Below, in pieces: positions 17,149 through 27,500 of a DNA stretch of 64,000 bases (its first letter is position 1; the number at the start of each line of letters is the position of its first letter). Where the stretch lies: positions 3,410,001 through 3,474,000 of the forward strand of contig CAWFFW010000001.1 in NCBI GenBank assembly GCA_963815305.1, given 5' to 3'. The notes under the pieces were generated by a model. That model made no database searches, was not told where the DNA came from, and was given only the letters and a program-made list of their open reading frames with translations. The stretch comes from CAXBID01 sp963815305 (lineage in GTDB: Bacteria; Bacteroidota; Bacteroidia; Flavobacteriales; Flavobacteriaceae). A program made the position numbers and the translations under genes.

Positions 17149-18342
17149 TTATTCAATACAATCTAGTTTATCGATAAAAAAATCTTTATAATCTATATTT
17201 GTTATTGTTTTAGACCTTCTCGTACCTCGAAATGTAAAAGATTTTATTGGAGAAATTTTTAACTGGTTTATTTTAGATTGAGATAATAAAGCCTTTAAAC
17301 TGAAATCAGTACAATCTAAACTTCCAGAATGGTAAAAAACAATAACCTGATTATTTTCAAGTGTAACTCGCACTGTTGATCTGGTAGCAGGAACATAACT
17401 TACACAACCCAAATCCTCAGATAAATTTATATTAATTTTTGAAGCGTTGCCTTCTCTTATTAATTCTATATTTAAGATTTCATTAATTGGATATTTATCT
17501 GTTATTATAATTTGCTGTTTGTAATAATCATCATATTTATTTATTAGATAATGACACGTATTTCGAAATTCATTTCTTTCTATCGAATTAAGCTTTTCTT
17601 CATGCTTTTCCTTAATTTTATCAATAGAATCTTCTTTTTTGCTTCTATTTATCTGTTCTTGGCGAAATCGTTCTTTTTCAAGCGCTTCATTTTTTTGCTT
17701 TTGTTGCTCTTTAACTTTATTTATTGAGTTGGCTTTTTCACGCTGTTTTATTATTTCTTCTTGAATTTTTGCCATTTCTAAGGCTTCATTTTGATTTCTT
17801 TGCTGTTCCTTTATTTTAGCAATGGAGTCTGTTATTCTGAGTTGAGTTAGTTGTTCCTGTTTTATTATTGCTTTTTGAATAGCTTCATGTTGTTTTCTTT
17901 CTTCTTCTTCTTCTTCTTCTTCTTCTTCAATTTTAGCAATAGAATCCTGTATTTTATTTACTATTTCTTTTGTGTTTTTTTGTCTTAAATCCCTTTGTTC
18001 AATCGCTTTAATTCTTAGTTTCTCTTCATGATCAAAAAATAAATCCATCATAGATTCATTAATAAATAGAAATTTATCTTTAATAAGGCCTTCCCATCCT
18101 TTATATTTTATGTTGTAAACATAGTCACCTAAATAACTAATAACCACACAGCTATCATCCTCTTTAAATTGGGCTAAATATGGCGAAGAATCATCTATAT
18201 TTTCATATAAAAAACCGTCTTGATTAAATTTAGTCTCAATCGGTTTTTCTTGAGAAAAATATAATGAACAGACGAAAAAAGTAAAAAAATGATAATGATG
18301 TAACGTAATTGATATTTCATTTTTGTAAAATAGATGTCTCAT
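17149..18342 (-). CDS. Secreted coiled-coil repeat protein, N-terminus probably frameshifted
   Basis: I do not recognise this 397-aa frame. Residues about 110-270 are a charged coiled coil built from about 33-residue units around SIAKIKEQQ...NEALE, including a run of about ten Glu. The C-terminal third (about 275-397) is a globular beta-rich domain. The frame's first 30 residues are not a convincing signal peptide. A second ATG at 18320, in the neighbouring frame, starts MKYQLRYIIIIFLLFSS, which is a perfect one. Adding a single A to the A-run at 18255-18259 joins that signal peptide to the main frame as ...YIFSQEKPIE. The real gene is therefore probably 17149-18320 with a one-base deletion, either natural or a sequencing error. 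Confidence 0.6.
   Translation of the reverse strand: MRHLFYKNEISITLHHYHFFTFFVCSLYFSQEKPIETKFNQDGFLYENIDDSSPYLAQFKEDDSCVVISYLGDYVYNIKYKGWEGLIKDKFLFINESMMDLFFDHEEKLRIKAIEQRDLRQKNTKEIVNKIQDSIAKIEEEEEEEEEERKQHEAIQKAIIKQEQLTQLRITDSIAKIKEQQRNQNEALEMAKIQEEIIKQREKANSINKVKEQQKQKNEALEKERFRQEQINRSKKEDSIDKIKEKHEEKLNSIERNEFRNTCHYLINKYDDYYKQQIIITDKYPINEILNIELIREGNASKININLSEDLGCVSYVPATRSTVRVTLENNQVIVFYHSGSLDCTDFSLKALLSQSKINQLKISPIKSFTFRGTRRSKTITNIDYKDFFIDKLDCIE
17899..17928 (-). repeat. (GAA)10 trinucleotide microsatellite inside the coiled-coil gene
   Basis: Ten consecutive TTC triplets on the plus strand encode a poly-Glu run in the coiled-coil gene. Slippage would change the Glu count without shifting the frame. 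Confidence 0.85.
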
Positions 18343-18546
18343 ATTTTTTAATGATTATTAAAAATCTAGGCATAAGTAACGTGCTTCTATCTTTTTTATA
18401 ATTCAAAACTGATATCTAATGGTTTAGTCCTTTAATTTTTAATGCCACTACAAAAAATTTAGATAAATATATAAAAAGTAGTTGTGAGTTTAATTTTAAA
18501 ATGTATAATTCACTTTCATAAAATTCTCTATAGGGAAATATATGAA

Positions 18547-18580
18547 TAAAAAAAGAGAAGCCATGGCTTCTCTTTTTTTA
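18547..18580. terminator. Bidirectional terminator palindrome
   Basis: A perfect palindrome centred at 18563/18564 (AGAGAAGCC/GGCTTCTCT) is flanked by A and T runs. It would end transcription of the small lipoprotein gene on the minus strand. Confidence 0.85.
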
Positions 18581-18599
18581 TTCACAATAAAAAGTATGC

Positions 18600-18866
18600 T
18601 TAGTTATCGTCACCATCAATTTTATCAACAGCATCGCCAGTAGCTTTGCCAGCTTCCTTAACTTCGTCAATGGCATTGTCTATTGCTTTACCAGCTTCTT
18701 CAAGAGCACCTTCAGTTGCGTCAGCAGCATCATCAGCAGCATCTTCAACAGCATCGGCAGCATTTTCAAGAGCATCTTCTACTGACTCGTTTTTTGTTTC
18801 TCTACAAGAAGTAAAACTTGTACTTAAGGCTAATAATAAAACTGAACTTAATAATAATTTTTTCAT
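18600..18866 (-). CDS. Small Ala/Asp/Glu-rich lipoprotein
   Basis: An 88-aa protein: signal peptide with lipobox FTSC (Cys21), then a low-complexity, strongly acidic helical repeat built from AADAVEDAADDAADA and EAGKAIDNAIDEVKEAG-like units. The eleven-residue periodicity resembles apolipoprotein, LEA or YtxH-type amphipathic helices. It could coat membrane or envelope surfaces or act in stress, but no function can be assigned. It is a single-gene unit with its own terminator; the adjacent KDO transferase gene ends 75 nt upstream of its start. Confidence 0.7.
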   Translation of the reverse strand: MKKLLLSSVLLLALSTSFTSCRETKNESVEDALENAADAVEDAADDAADATEGALEEAGKAIDNAIDEVKEAGKATGDAVDKIDGDDN

Positions 18867-18941
18867 TTGGTATTGTTTTTAGTGTTAATTGTTTTAATAA
18901 CTTCTATAATATCAATTATTTATATTTTTAAAGAAATTAAT

Positions 18942-20204
18942 TTATATACGTAAATAATTAAGTATTTGGATGATAGCACCTCGGTTTTTTTTAATATAAT
19001 TCAAATTGCGGTGCCCAGTTTTTAATCTTTTTTCTTTGTTATTGATCAATTCGCTTAATATTTCATCAAACTCTTGTTGATTCGAAATTGAAAACATACC
19101 ACCATGTTTTAATAGAACTTTAGCTTCTGGAAATTTAGAATAATTATTGCCAATTATTATTGGTAATCCAAAAACCGCAGGCTCTAAAGTATTATGCAAT
19201 CCGGTATTACCCATGGCGCCTCCTACATAGGCTATATCTCCGTAGCAGTAAAGTTTTGTTAAAATACCAATGGTGTTAATAATAAAAACTTGAGATTTTT
19301 TAAGCGATATATCATCTTTTTCAGAAAATAACACGGACGAGGTTTTTAATCTTTTTTGTAAACTAGCTATTCTATTGTCCTTGATATCATGTGGCGCGAT
19401 AATAAATTTAACATCTTTTTTTGTTGAGTTATTAATGTAATTAACAAATAAATCCTCTCCTTCTGGCCATGTACTACCTGCAACGATACATACCTTATTG
19501 TCTTTAAACGTATTAACAAATTCTAGCGAGTTATCTATTGATAACTGATTATAAACCCTATCAAAACGTGTGTCACCAGAAACCGTAACGTTGTGATAGT
19601 TTATAGTATGAAGTAGATGTTTCGAAGCTTCATTTTGAGTAAAAATATGCTCAAAAGCAAATAAAGCCTTTCTTAAAGGTTTTCCATAAAATTTAAAATA
19701 AGGTTGATTTTCTCTAAAAGATGCAGATATTAATATGGCACGATATTTCTTCTGTTTTAACGTATTTAAAAAATTAGGCCAGATATCATACTTTACAAAA
19801 ACAGTAAGCTCTGGATTAACTAGTTTTAAAAAAAGGTTAGCATTTTTTTTGGTGTCTATAGGAAGATAAACGGCAATATCAGCAATGGGAGAGCTTTTTC
19901 TAATCTCATAACCCGAAGGCGAAAAAAAACTCAATACAATTTTATGATTTTTATAATGCTTTCTGAGTGCTTCAAAAACAGGTAAACCTTGCTCATACTC
20001 ACCCAACGAAGCGCAGTGAAACCAAAGCGTTTTATCATTTTTGTTTAAAAAAGCTTTTAGAATATTAAAAGTATTTAATCTTCCAACAACACCTTTTTTT
20101 ATTTTTTTATTAAACAGAGCAACACATTGCAATGCAAAACGCGTTAAATAGATGCCTATGTTATAAATAAAACTCAAGTTTTTTTCTTTGATGCTAAAAT
20201 ACAT
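18942..20204 (-). CDS. waaA: 3-deoxy-D-manno-octulosonic acid (KDO) transferase
   Basis: A 420-aa GT-B glycosyltransferase that attaches KDO to lipid A precursor at the cytoplasmic face of the inner membrane. WFHCASLGEYEQGLP contains the conserved catalytic Glu region of the WaaA/KdtA family, and FFSPSGYEIR, VKYDIWPN, VAGSTWPEGE and the donor-site GLPIIIGNN also fit. A hydrophobic N-terminal segment (about 10-30) anchors it, as usual. It is divergent from the aminotransferase gene at 20318, sharing a 113-nt intergenic region. Confidence 0.93.
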   Translation of the reverse strand: MYFSIKEKNLSFIYNIGIYLTRFALQCVALFNKKIKKGVVGRLNTFNILKAFLNKNDKTLWFHCASLGEYEQGLPVFEALRKHYKNHKIVLSFFSPSGYEIRKSSPIADIAVYLPIDTKKNANLFLKLVNPELTVFVKYDIWPNFLNTLKQKKYRAILISASFRENQPYFKFYGKPLRKALFAFEHIFTQNEASKHLLHTINYHNVTVSGDTRFDRVYNQLSIDNSLEFVNTFKDNKVCIVAGSTWPEGEDLFVNYINNSTKKDVKFIIAPHDIKDNRIASLQKRLKTSSVLFSEKDDISLKKSQVFIINTIGILTKLYCYGDIAYVGGAMGNTGLHNTLEPAVFGLPIIIGNNYSKFPEAKVLLKHGGMFSISNQQEFDEILSELINNKEKRLKTGHRNLNYIKKNRGAIIQILNYLRI

Positions 20205-20222
20205 TTCTTTAAAATAAATTCA

Positions 20223-20253
20223 TTGGTTGGCGCGTATGAATTTTGTAATTTTG
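20223..20253 (+). promoter_or_regulatory. Promoter for the aminotransferase-galE pair
   Basis: TTG (20223-20225), a 20-nt spacer and TAATTTTG (20246-20253) match the Bacteroidota promoter pattern. The ATG lies 65 nt downstream. Confidence 0.65.
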
Positions 20254-20317
20254 CAATCTACAACCCATATTGGGATTCATTAAAATAAGTCATATTTTTT
20301 GACTTTAATTTATTTAG

Positions 20318-21472
20318 ATGAAGAAAATACAAATGGTTGACCTTAAGGGTCAGTATAGCGGCATTAAAGACGTCGTTAATCGTTCAATACAGGACGTTAT
20401 TGAAACTACCGCTTTTATAAACGGACCAAAAGTTCATCAATTTCAAAAAAATTTAGAAACATATTTAGATGTAAAACATGTAATACCATGTGCAAATGGT
20501 ACGGATGCTTTACAAATAGCCATGATGGGTTTGGGTTTAAAGCCTGGTGATGAAGTGATTACTACCGATTTTACGTTTGCAGCTACCGTTGAGGTTATTG
20601 CTTTATTGCAATTAATACCCGTTTTAGTTGATGTTAATGAAGATGATTTCAACATCAATTTAGAAGCTATTAAAAAAGCCATTACGCCAAAAACAAAAGC
20701 TATTGTTCCTGTACATTTGTTTGGACAGTGTGCCGATATGGCACCAATAATGGAAATGGCTGAAGAAAACAATCTTTTTGTAATTGAAGATAATGCCCAA
20801 GCTATTGGTGCTAATTATAAATATGAAAATGGCAATAAAGTAAAAGCTGGAACTATTGGGCATGTTGCAGCGACATCATTTTTTCCTTCTAAAAATTTAG
20901 GGTGCTACGGTGATGGGGGTGCCATTTTTACAAATGACGATGATTTAGCACATACCATACGAGGTATTGTAAACCACGGTATGTATAAGCGTTATCATCA
21001 TGATGTGGTTGGTGTTAATTCCCGTTTAGATAGCATTCAAGCCGCAGTTTTAGATGCCAAATTACCACATTTAGATGCTTATAACAAAGCAAGACAAAAT
21101 GCCGCTAGAAAATACAATAAAGCATTTGAGTTTGTTAAACATATAATTACACCTAAAACGGTAAATGGTTGTGCTGGCATTTGCGATACGTGCGATTGCC
21201 ATGTATTTCATCAATATACATTAAAAATAAAAAACATTGATAGAGACGCTTTAGTAAAGCATTTAAATGATAATAATATTCCTTGTGGCGTATATTATCC
21301 GATTCCTTTACATAAACAAAAAGCGTATGCAGACGAGCGGTATAATGAAAATGATTTTAAAGTAACAAACCAATTAGTTAAAGAAGTTATTTCATTACCG
21401 ATGCATACCGAATTAGATGATGACCAAATTGAATTTATTACATCAACAATCATAAAATTTATAAATGGATAA
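20318..21472 (+). CDS. DegT/DnrJ/EryC1/StrS family PLP-dependent sugar aminotransferase
   Basis: A 384-aa fold-type I aminotransferase that would transaminate a nucleotide-linked keto-sugar for surface polysaccharide. PLP features: ANGTDALQ (substrate/phosphate loop), EDNAQAIGA with the ring-stacking Asp, and SFFPSKNLG with Lys192 as Schiff-base lysine. Of note is a four-cysteine cluster, C285, C289, C292 and C294 (CAGICDTCDC), just before VFHQYTL, which could hold a metal or form disulfides. It overlaps galE by 8 nt, so the pair is co-translated. The exact sugar cannot be told from sequence. Confidence 0.88.
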   Translation: MKKIQMVDLKGQYSGIKDVVNRSIQDVIETTAFINGPKVHQFQKNLETYLDVKHVIPCANGTDALQIAMMGLGLKPGDEVITTDFTFAATVEVIALLQLIPVLVDVNEDDFNINLEAIKKAITPKTKAIVPVHLFGQCADMAPIMEMAEENNLFVIEDNAQAIGANYKYENGNKVKAGTIGHVAATSFFPSKNLGCYGDGGAIFTNDDDLAHTIRGIVNHGMYKRYHHDVVGVNSRLDSIQAAVLDAKLPHLDAYNKARQNAARKYNKAFEFVKHIITPKTVNGCAGICDTCDCHVFHQYTLKIKNIDRDALVKHLNDNNIPCGVYYPIPLHKQKAYADERYNENDFKVTNQLVKEVISLPMHTELDDDQIEFITSTIIKFING

Positions 21473-22487
21473 AATATTAGTTACTGGAGGATTAGGGTTT
21501 ATAGGCTCGCACACTGTTGTAGAATTACAGAATGAAGGCTATGAGGTGATTATTATAGACGATTTATCAAATTCATCTATTGAAGTTTTAGACGGGATAA
21601 CTTCAATTACGGGTAAAAAACCAATTTTTGAAAAATTAGATTTAAAAAACAAAGCTGGTGTTGAGGATTTTTTTAAAAAATATAATGATATTAAAGGGGT
21701 TATACATTTTGCTGCTAATAAAGCAGTGGGTGAAAGCGTAAAAGAGCCGTTAATGTATTATGAAAATAATATAGGAACTTTAGTTTATTTATTAAAAGAA
21801 TTACAAAAGTCACCCTCTGCGGCATTTATTTTTAGTTCTTCGTGTACTGTTTATGGTCAAGCCGATGAGTTGCCAATTACAGAAGACGCACCAGTGAAAC
21901 AAGCAGAATCACCATATGGTAATACGAAGCAAATAGGTGAAGAAATTATTAAAGATACGTGCAAAGTTTCAGAACATTTAAAAGCAATTGCATTGCGATA
22001 TTTTAATCCAATTGGAGCACACGAGTCTGCCAAAATTGGAGAGTTGCCTATTGGAGTACCTCAAAACTTAGTGCCTTTTATAACGCAAACTGCAATTGGA
22101 TTGAGAGAGCAATTATCGGTTTTTGGAGATGATTACCCTACTACTGATGGTACTTGCGTAAGAGATTATATTCATGTTGTAGATTTAGCTAAAGCACATG
22201 TGGTAGCTCTTGAAAGACTGCTGAATAACAAGAATAAATATAACTATGAAACCTTTAATTTAGGTACTGGTAAAGGCAGTTCTGTTTTAGAAGTTGTGCA
22301 GTCTTTTGAAAAAGTATCGGGAGAAAAGTTAAATTATAAAATAGTTGATAGAAGAGAAGGAGATGTTGTAGCAGCGTATGCTGATACTAAAAAGGCCAGA
22401 GAAGAACTGGGTTGGGAAACACAGTTATCGCTTGATGACGCCATGCGTTCTGCTTGGAAATGGGAGCAAGTAGTTAGAAGGAAATAA
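21465..22487 (+). CDS. galE: UDP-glucose 4-epimerase
   Basis: A 340-aa short-chain dehydrogenase-type epimerase interconverting UDP-glucose and UDP-galactose, which supplies sugar for envelope glycans. Visible are the NAD-binding TGGLGFIGSH at the N-terminus, the catalytic SSSCTVYGQ and YGNTK (YxxxK) pair, LRYFNPIGAH, and GTCVRDYIHVVDLA typical of GalE. Its length is normal for the family. The start overlaps the aminotransferase stop by 8 nt, which implies coupling, and a strong terminator follows 23 nt behind the stop. Confidence 0.94.
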   Translation: MDKILVTGGLGFIGSHTVVELQNEGYEVIIIDDLSNSSIEVLDGITSITGKKPIFEKLDLKNKAGVEDFFKKYNDIKGVIHFAANKAVGESVKEPLMYYENNIGTLVYLLKELQKSPSAAFIFSSSCTVYGQADELPITEDAPVKQAESPYGNTKQIGEEIIKDTCKVSEHLKAIALRYFNPIGAHESAKIGELPIGVPQNLVPFITQTAIGLREQLSVFGDDYPTTDGTCVRDYIHVVDLAKAHVVALERLLNNKNKYNYETFNLGTGKGSSVLEVVQSFEKVSGEKLNYKIVDRREGDVVAAYADTKKAREELGWETQLSLDDAMRSAWKWEQVVRRK

Positions 22488-22510
22488 TTATAATTTTCAA
22501 AAATTTTAAT

Positions 22511-22544
22511 AAAAAAGTGCTAAATTAATTTAGCACTTTTTTTT
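22511..22544 (+). terminator. Rho-independent terminator after galE
   Basis: AAAAAAGTGCTAAA pairs with TTTAGCACTTTTTT (22511-22524 with 22529-22542) around a TTAA loop, followed by further T. Confidence 0.9.
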
Positions 22545-22723
22545 ATCCAATTAGTGGATTGTTTTAGTAGTAATCTCAATCTTAATTATAGTAAAAGATT
22601 ATCGGGAATTACCTTTTTAAGAAATTTTTAAGACTTATAACCGACTTTATTTATAATTTCATGTTAAGTTGCTAACAAGATGAATAACAGATTCAGTGAT
22701 ACTTTTATAAGCGTAATAATTTA

Positions 22724-24268
22724 ATGACCATTCAATCTAAAATAGTGTTTTTAGTTTTATGTCTATTTTTTATTTCAAATGGATTAAAAGCTCATTCATT
22801 AAATAATGAAACTTCTGTTTTAACATTAATTCAAATTGACAGTTTAATTCATGAAAAGAGTTTTAATTATGATATGGATCAGCTCGATTTACTTGTGCTA
22901 TACCATGATGCTTTAAATGAAAAGCACCCAGATTCAATTAATTTATTTAAAAGGGTTGCCATTCTAAACGCAGAGTTAGAACAACCTAGGGATGCTTATG
23001 TTTTCACGAGAAAATACATTGAGAATACTTTAGATTTTTCAATTTTAAATAATGGAGCTTATCAGAGTATTGAAAATACAGAGGAGTATAATATCTTAAA
23101 GGGAGACTACCTTCAAAACGTAAATTTGTTAGCCTTCCTTTATTTTTATACGGCCTTAATTGGCTTTTTCTTTGTGATAATTATAAATTTCTATAAAAAA
23201 GCTAATAAATATGCAAAAATGTTTATTGCCGGCTTTGTAGGGATACATTCGTTACTTATTCTAGAGTTTGTATTATATATGACAAATTACCAATACCAAT
23301 TTCCGCACACTTACAGGATTTCGGCTGCTGGCGCCTTATTGTTTGCGCCACTATTGTATTTTTATTTTAAAAGTGTCACTCAAGATTATAAATTTAAAAT
23401 TGTTCATTTATTACATCTCTTGCCAACTATTATTCTTTTAGTATTTTTACGCCCTCTTTATTCTTTATCAGCTCTTGATAAGTTAAAAATGATGTTTGAG
23501 GCAAGTGGGGATGCAGAAACCTACGATTTGGTTATTTTTATTTCTAAAGTTATATCCTTAAGTGTTTATACAATTTTTATTGGGAGATTATTGTTAAATC
23601 AAAATAAGGAAAATTCATCAAAAAGTGTAGCTCAGCATCGAGTGAAATGGGAAAAGAATATCTATAAAATTCATATCTCATATGTTGTTTCATATTTTCT
23701 TTATGGGATTTCTCTTTTTGGGGTATTAGGCAACATTTCAAGTTTTGTTTATCATCTCCAAATAGGCGCCATGTCAGCAATAGTATTATACATTGCTTAT
23801 ATGTCATATGTACAGCCAAGTATATTTAAGAATGAATTTATTTCACTAAATAAAAGATTGTTCTCAGAAAAGTATAAAAAATCGGGTTTAACAAATGCTT
23901 TGTCTTTAGAGTTGAAAGAAAATTTAATTAAGCTACTTATTGATGAAAAATTATATAAAGAAAATGACATTAACCTAGACATTCTTGCTCAAAGATTAAA
24001 TACGACAAGACACAATGCTTCTCAAATAATTAATGAACATTTTCAAATGAATTTTTTTGAATTGATAAATAAGTTTCGAATTAAGGAAGCTATTAAAATA
24101 TTGCAAGAAGATGTTCATGGAAGTCTAAATGTAATAGATATAGCTTACGAAGTTGGATATAATAATAAAGTAACTTTTAATAAATCTTTTAAAAAAGAAA
24201 CTTCTCTAACCCCGTCAGAGTTTATTAGCTCAAAAGATAGAAAACAAGCTCAAGTAAATTTGAGGTAA
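22724..24268 (+). CDS. Membrane-tethered AraC-family transcriptional regulator
   Basis: A 514-aa regulator with a signal peptide (1-23), a periplasmic N-terminal stretch of about 110 residues, about seven TM helices (about 135-375), and a C-terminal AraC DNA-binding domain (about 405-505). The domain contains LAQRLNTTRHNASQIIN and the second HTH IAYEVGYNNKVTFNKSFKKETSLTPSEF. This layout would sense a signal at the membrane and act directly on DNA near it. It lies 239 nt upstream of the SusC gene in the same direction, so the uptake genes are its likely target (inference). Its ligand is unknown. Confidence 0.85.
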   Translation: MTIQSKIVFLVLCLFFISNGLKAHSLNNETSVLTLIQIDSLIHEKSFNYDMDQLDLLVLYHDALNEKHPDSINLFKRVAILNAELEQPRDAYVFTRKYIENTLDFSILNNGAYQSIENTEEYNILKGDYLQNVNLLAFLYFYTALIGFFFVIIINFYKKANKYAKMFIAGFVGIHSLLILEFVLYMTNYQYQFPHTYRISAAGALLFAPLLYFYFKSVTQDYKFKIVHLLHLLPTIILLVFLRPLYSLSALDKLKMMFEASGDAETYDLVIFISKVISLSVYTIFIGRLLLNQNKENSSKSVAQHRVKWEKNIYKIHISYVVSYFLYGISLFGVLGNISSFVYHLQIGAMSAIVLYIAYMSYVQPSIFKNEFISLNKRLFSEKYKKSGLTNALSLELKENLIKLLIDEKLYKENDINLDILAQRLNTTRHNASQIINEHFQMNFFELINKFRIKEAIKILQEDVHGSLNVIDIAYEVGYNNKVTFNKSFKKETSLTPSEFISSKDRKQAQVNLR

Positions 24269-24433
24269 ACTATTATCGGCGTGGTAAGCTATTATAGGCT
24301 TTACCGTTATAAATTGTTTTAATCTCTTCTTTTACTCTTGCAATTGCAAAAGGTAGAGCAGTAATGAGCTTTACTTCATAACATAAACTTGATTTCTCTG
24401 AACTTTGATTTCATTTTGTAAAGTATAATTTTT

Positions 24434-24494
24434 TGAATTAGTCACTTAAAAAAACTTTACTGCCTACTTTTTTCAATCTGCATAGACTAATTCA
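24434..24494 (+). promoter_or_regulatory. 10-bp inverted repeat upstream of the SusC gene (candidate operator)
   Basis: TGAATTAGTC (24434-24443) and GACTAATTCA (24485-24494) are exact inverted repeats about 41 nt apart. They end 13 nt before the SusC start and flank the probable promoter. They may be half-sites for the AraC regulator or the stem of a leader hairpin. Confidence 0.45.
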
Positions 24495-24507
24495 AACACA
24501 TTTATTT

Positions 24508-27500
24508 ATGAAATTAAAAAACTACTATTCAGTAATAGTTTTTTTTGTTAGCTGTATTGCTTCATTGCATGCGCAAGAAAAAACTATTTCAGGTAAAGTT
24601 GTTGATGGAAACAACTTGCCATTGCCAGGGGCTTCAGTGCTTATTAAGGGTACAAGAAACGGAACATCAACAGACTTTGATGGAAATTATTCAATTAATG
24701 CAAAAGTTGACGAAACACTCGTTTTTAGTTACGTTGGCTATAATACTAAGGAAATTATTATTGGTTTATCTAGTAAAATTGATATAACATTAAGTGAGGA
24801 TGCCGAATCTTTAGAAGAAGTTGTAGTTACTGCACTTGGTATTAAAAGAGAGAGAAAATCTCTTGGATCAGCAGTAACAACTTTTGGAAGTGAGGAATTG
24901 AACGAAGGAGCTCAAACAAATATCTCAGACGCGCTTAAAGGCAGGGTTGCAGGTGTAGTAATATCAAGTGCAAGTACAGATCCCGGTGCTTCATCTGGAG
25001 TTATTATTAGAGGATTTAGTTCACTAGGTGGAAATAATCAACCCCTATATATAATTGATGGTGTTCCAATTAATAACGATTCAACATCAAGTCAAACCAA
25101 TACTTCATCATCGGTTGATGGTTTAAACCGTAGTTATGATTTTGGTAATGGGGCTGGAGGTATAAATCCTGAAGATATTGAATCAATTTCCGTCCTGAAG
25201 GGCGCTTCTAGTACTGCTCTTTATGGTTCTAGAGCTGCAAATGGTGTTATTATTATTACTACAAAGAGGGGGGATACAGATAAATTAAGCGTTGAGTTTT
25301 CTACTCAAGCTACTTTTACTGATTTATTGAGACCTCCTAACTACCAAACTCAATTTGGACAAGGTTGGGATGGACAACATTTCTTAGGAGAAAATGGCTC
25401 TTGGGGTCCAAGGTTTAATAATGAAGTTCTTGTTTGGGGTAATGTGGTAAACAATTCTCAAAAGATTAAACGCTACGCTTTTCAGGAAGATCAATGGAGA
25501 AACTTTTTTGATATGGGTACGTCTTATGTAACAAACTTGGCAATTTCTGGAGGACAAGGTAATACATCTGGTAGAATTTCTTATAATAATACAACCGCGG
25601 ATGGTATTTTTCCGACATCTAATGATTCTAACGAAAGAAACACGATTTCTGCATCATTTAATTCAAAAATGGATTACTTAACCTTTGGAGGTACATTAAA
25701 TTACGTAAGTAATAGAGGTGCAGGTATTCAAGGTGGTCAAGGTAGATCTGTAATCAATAATTTAATGCAGATTCCTACGGATTTTAACATTAATGAATTT
25801 AAGGATTATAAAAATGACCCCTTCAATACAGTCGATAATTATTATACCCCTTTTGGAGTCACTAATCCATATTTTACACTTAATGAAGATGGCGCAAAGT
25901 ATACTAAAGAAAGGGTTTATGGTGCATTTGATATTAATGTAAAAATTACTGACTGGGCTAGTGTGACTTATAGGTTAGGTCTTGATTCATCCTCAGATTA
26001 TACTAAAGTTTGGAATGCAATTATAGATGCAGCTCCAGGAACTCCTAATGATGGTACTACTACTGAACAACCAGGTTTCTACGGTGAGTTTCAAAACTTT
26101 GTAAAGCAAGTAAACCATGATATTTTACTGAATCTTGATTTTGATTTAAGCGAAGATTTTAATATTTCTTCTTCATTTGGATTTAATTATAATGATAGAA
26201 CAATATTAGAATCTAGAACAACCGTTGCGTCACAGGATATTCCTGACTTTTACTCGTTTGATAATTCTGCCAGTCCAGTAGCTGCAACATCTAGAGAGGA
26301 AAAAAGAAGATTATATGGGTTTTTAAATTCAACTACATTTTCTTATAAAGACATGTTGTTTGTTACTGCTAACGTTAGAAATGACTGGTATTCTACTTTG
26401 CCTGAAGAGAACAGGTCAGTCCTTTATGGTGGTGTAAATACCTCATGGGTAATGACTAATACTTTTCCAAGCATTAAAAACATACTTAGTTATGGTAAAT
26501 TAAGAGTAGGTTATGGAGAAACTGGAGTGGATACAGATCCGTATCAAGTGTCACCTGTAAATGTCGCAGGAAACATCGATAATCAAGGTTTTAGAGACCT
26601 GGACTTTCCTGTAGGAGGTTTAAATGCTTTTGAAGTAGGAAACAGAGCTGGTAATCCAGATTTAAGACCTGAAAGAAGAAAAGAGTTTGAAATTGGTACA
26701 GAATTATCTTTTTTAAAGAATCGTATTAGTTTGGATTTTGCATACTATGATGCAATTGTTGAAGACCAAATATTGGCCTTACCATTAGCATCGACGTCTG
26801 GTTTCACTAGTCAAAGAGCTAATGTAGGTTCAATTTCGAACAAAGGTTATGAAGCACTTTTAACACTAGGGATTTTTAGGAATACTGATGGATTTAATTG
26901 GGATATGGCTTTTAATTACTCTACCAATGACGCTATTTTAGAAGAATTAGATGATAGAGTGGAACAATTTGCTCTTGGAGGGTTAAGTACTATAAGTTTG
27001 GTTGCAAGAAAAGGAGAGCCTATTGCCTTAATTGAAGGTAGTGTTCCATTAAGGGATCCAAATGGAAATATTGTAGTAGATAATAATGGCGTCCCTATAG
27101 CTTCTCCTGAAAAAGAAGTTTATGGTGATACCCAATATGATTACACGTTAGGGATTAATAACAATTTCTCCTATAAAGGTTGGTCTTTAGGTTTTTCTCT
27201 TGACATAAGAGAAGGAGGATTAATGTTTAGCCGTACTGCCAGTAACACGCGTTTTACAGGCAATTCAATTACAACAACAATAAATGACAGAAATCCATAT
27301 TTAGTTCCTGGTTCAGTAATTAGAGTTGATGACGGAGAAGGCAATATAACCTTTGTTGAAAACACTACGGCTGTAGATAATGAACATTGGGATGATTATT
27401 ACAGGGCCGTAGCTAATGAAAGAGGAGATGTTATTGATAAATCTTTTATCAAGTTGAGAGAAGTTACTTTTGGATATAATTTTTCAAATAAAATAATTGA

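Noticed and set aside
17899..17928. (TTC)10 tract considered as a phase-variation switch
   Set aside because: The unit is three bases, so length changes do not shift the frame; it is kept only as a length-variable repeat.
24545..24787. 80-codon plus-strand frame within the SusC gene
   Set aside because: It is an out-of-frame shadow of the conserved N-terminal domain of SusC.
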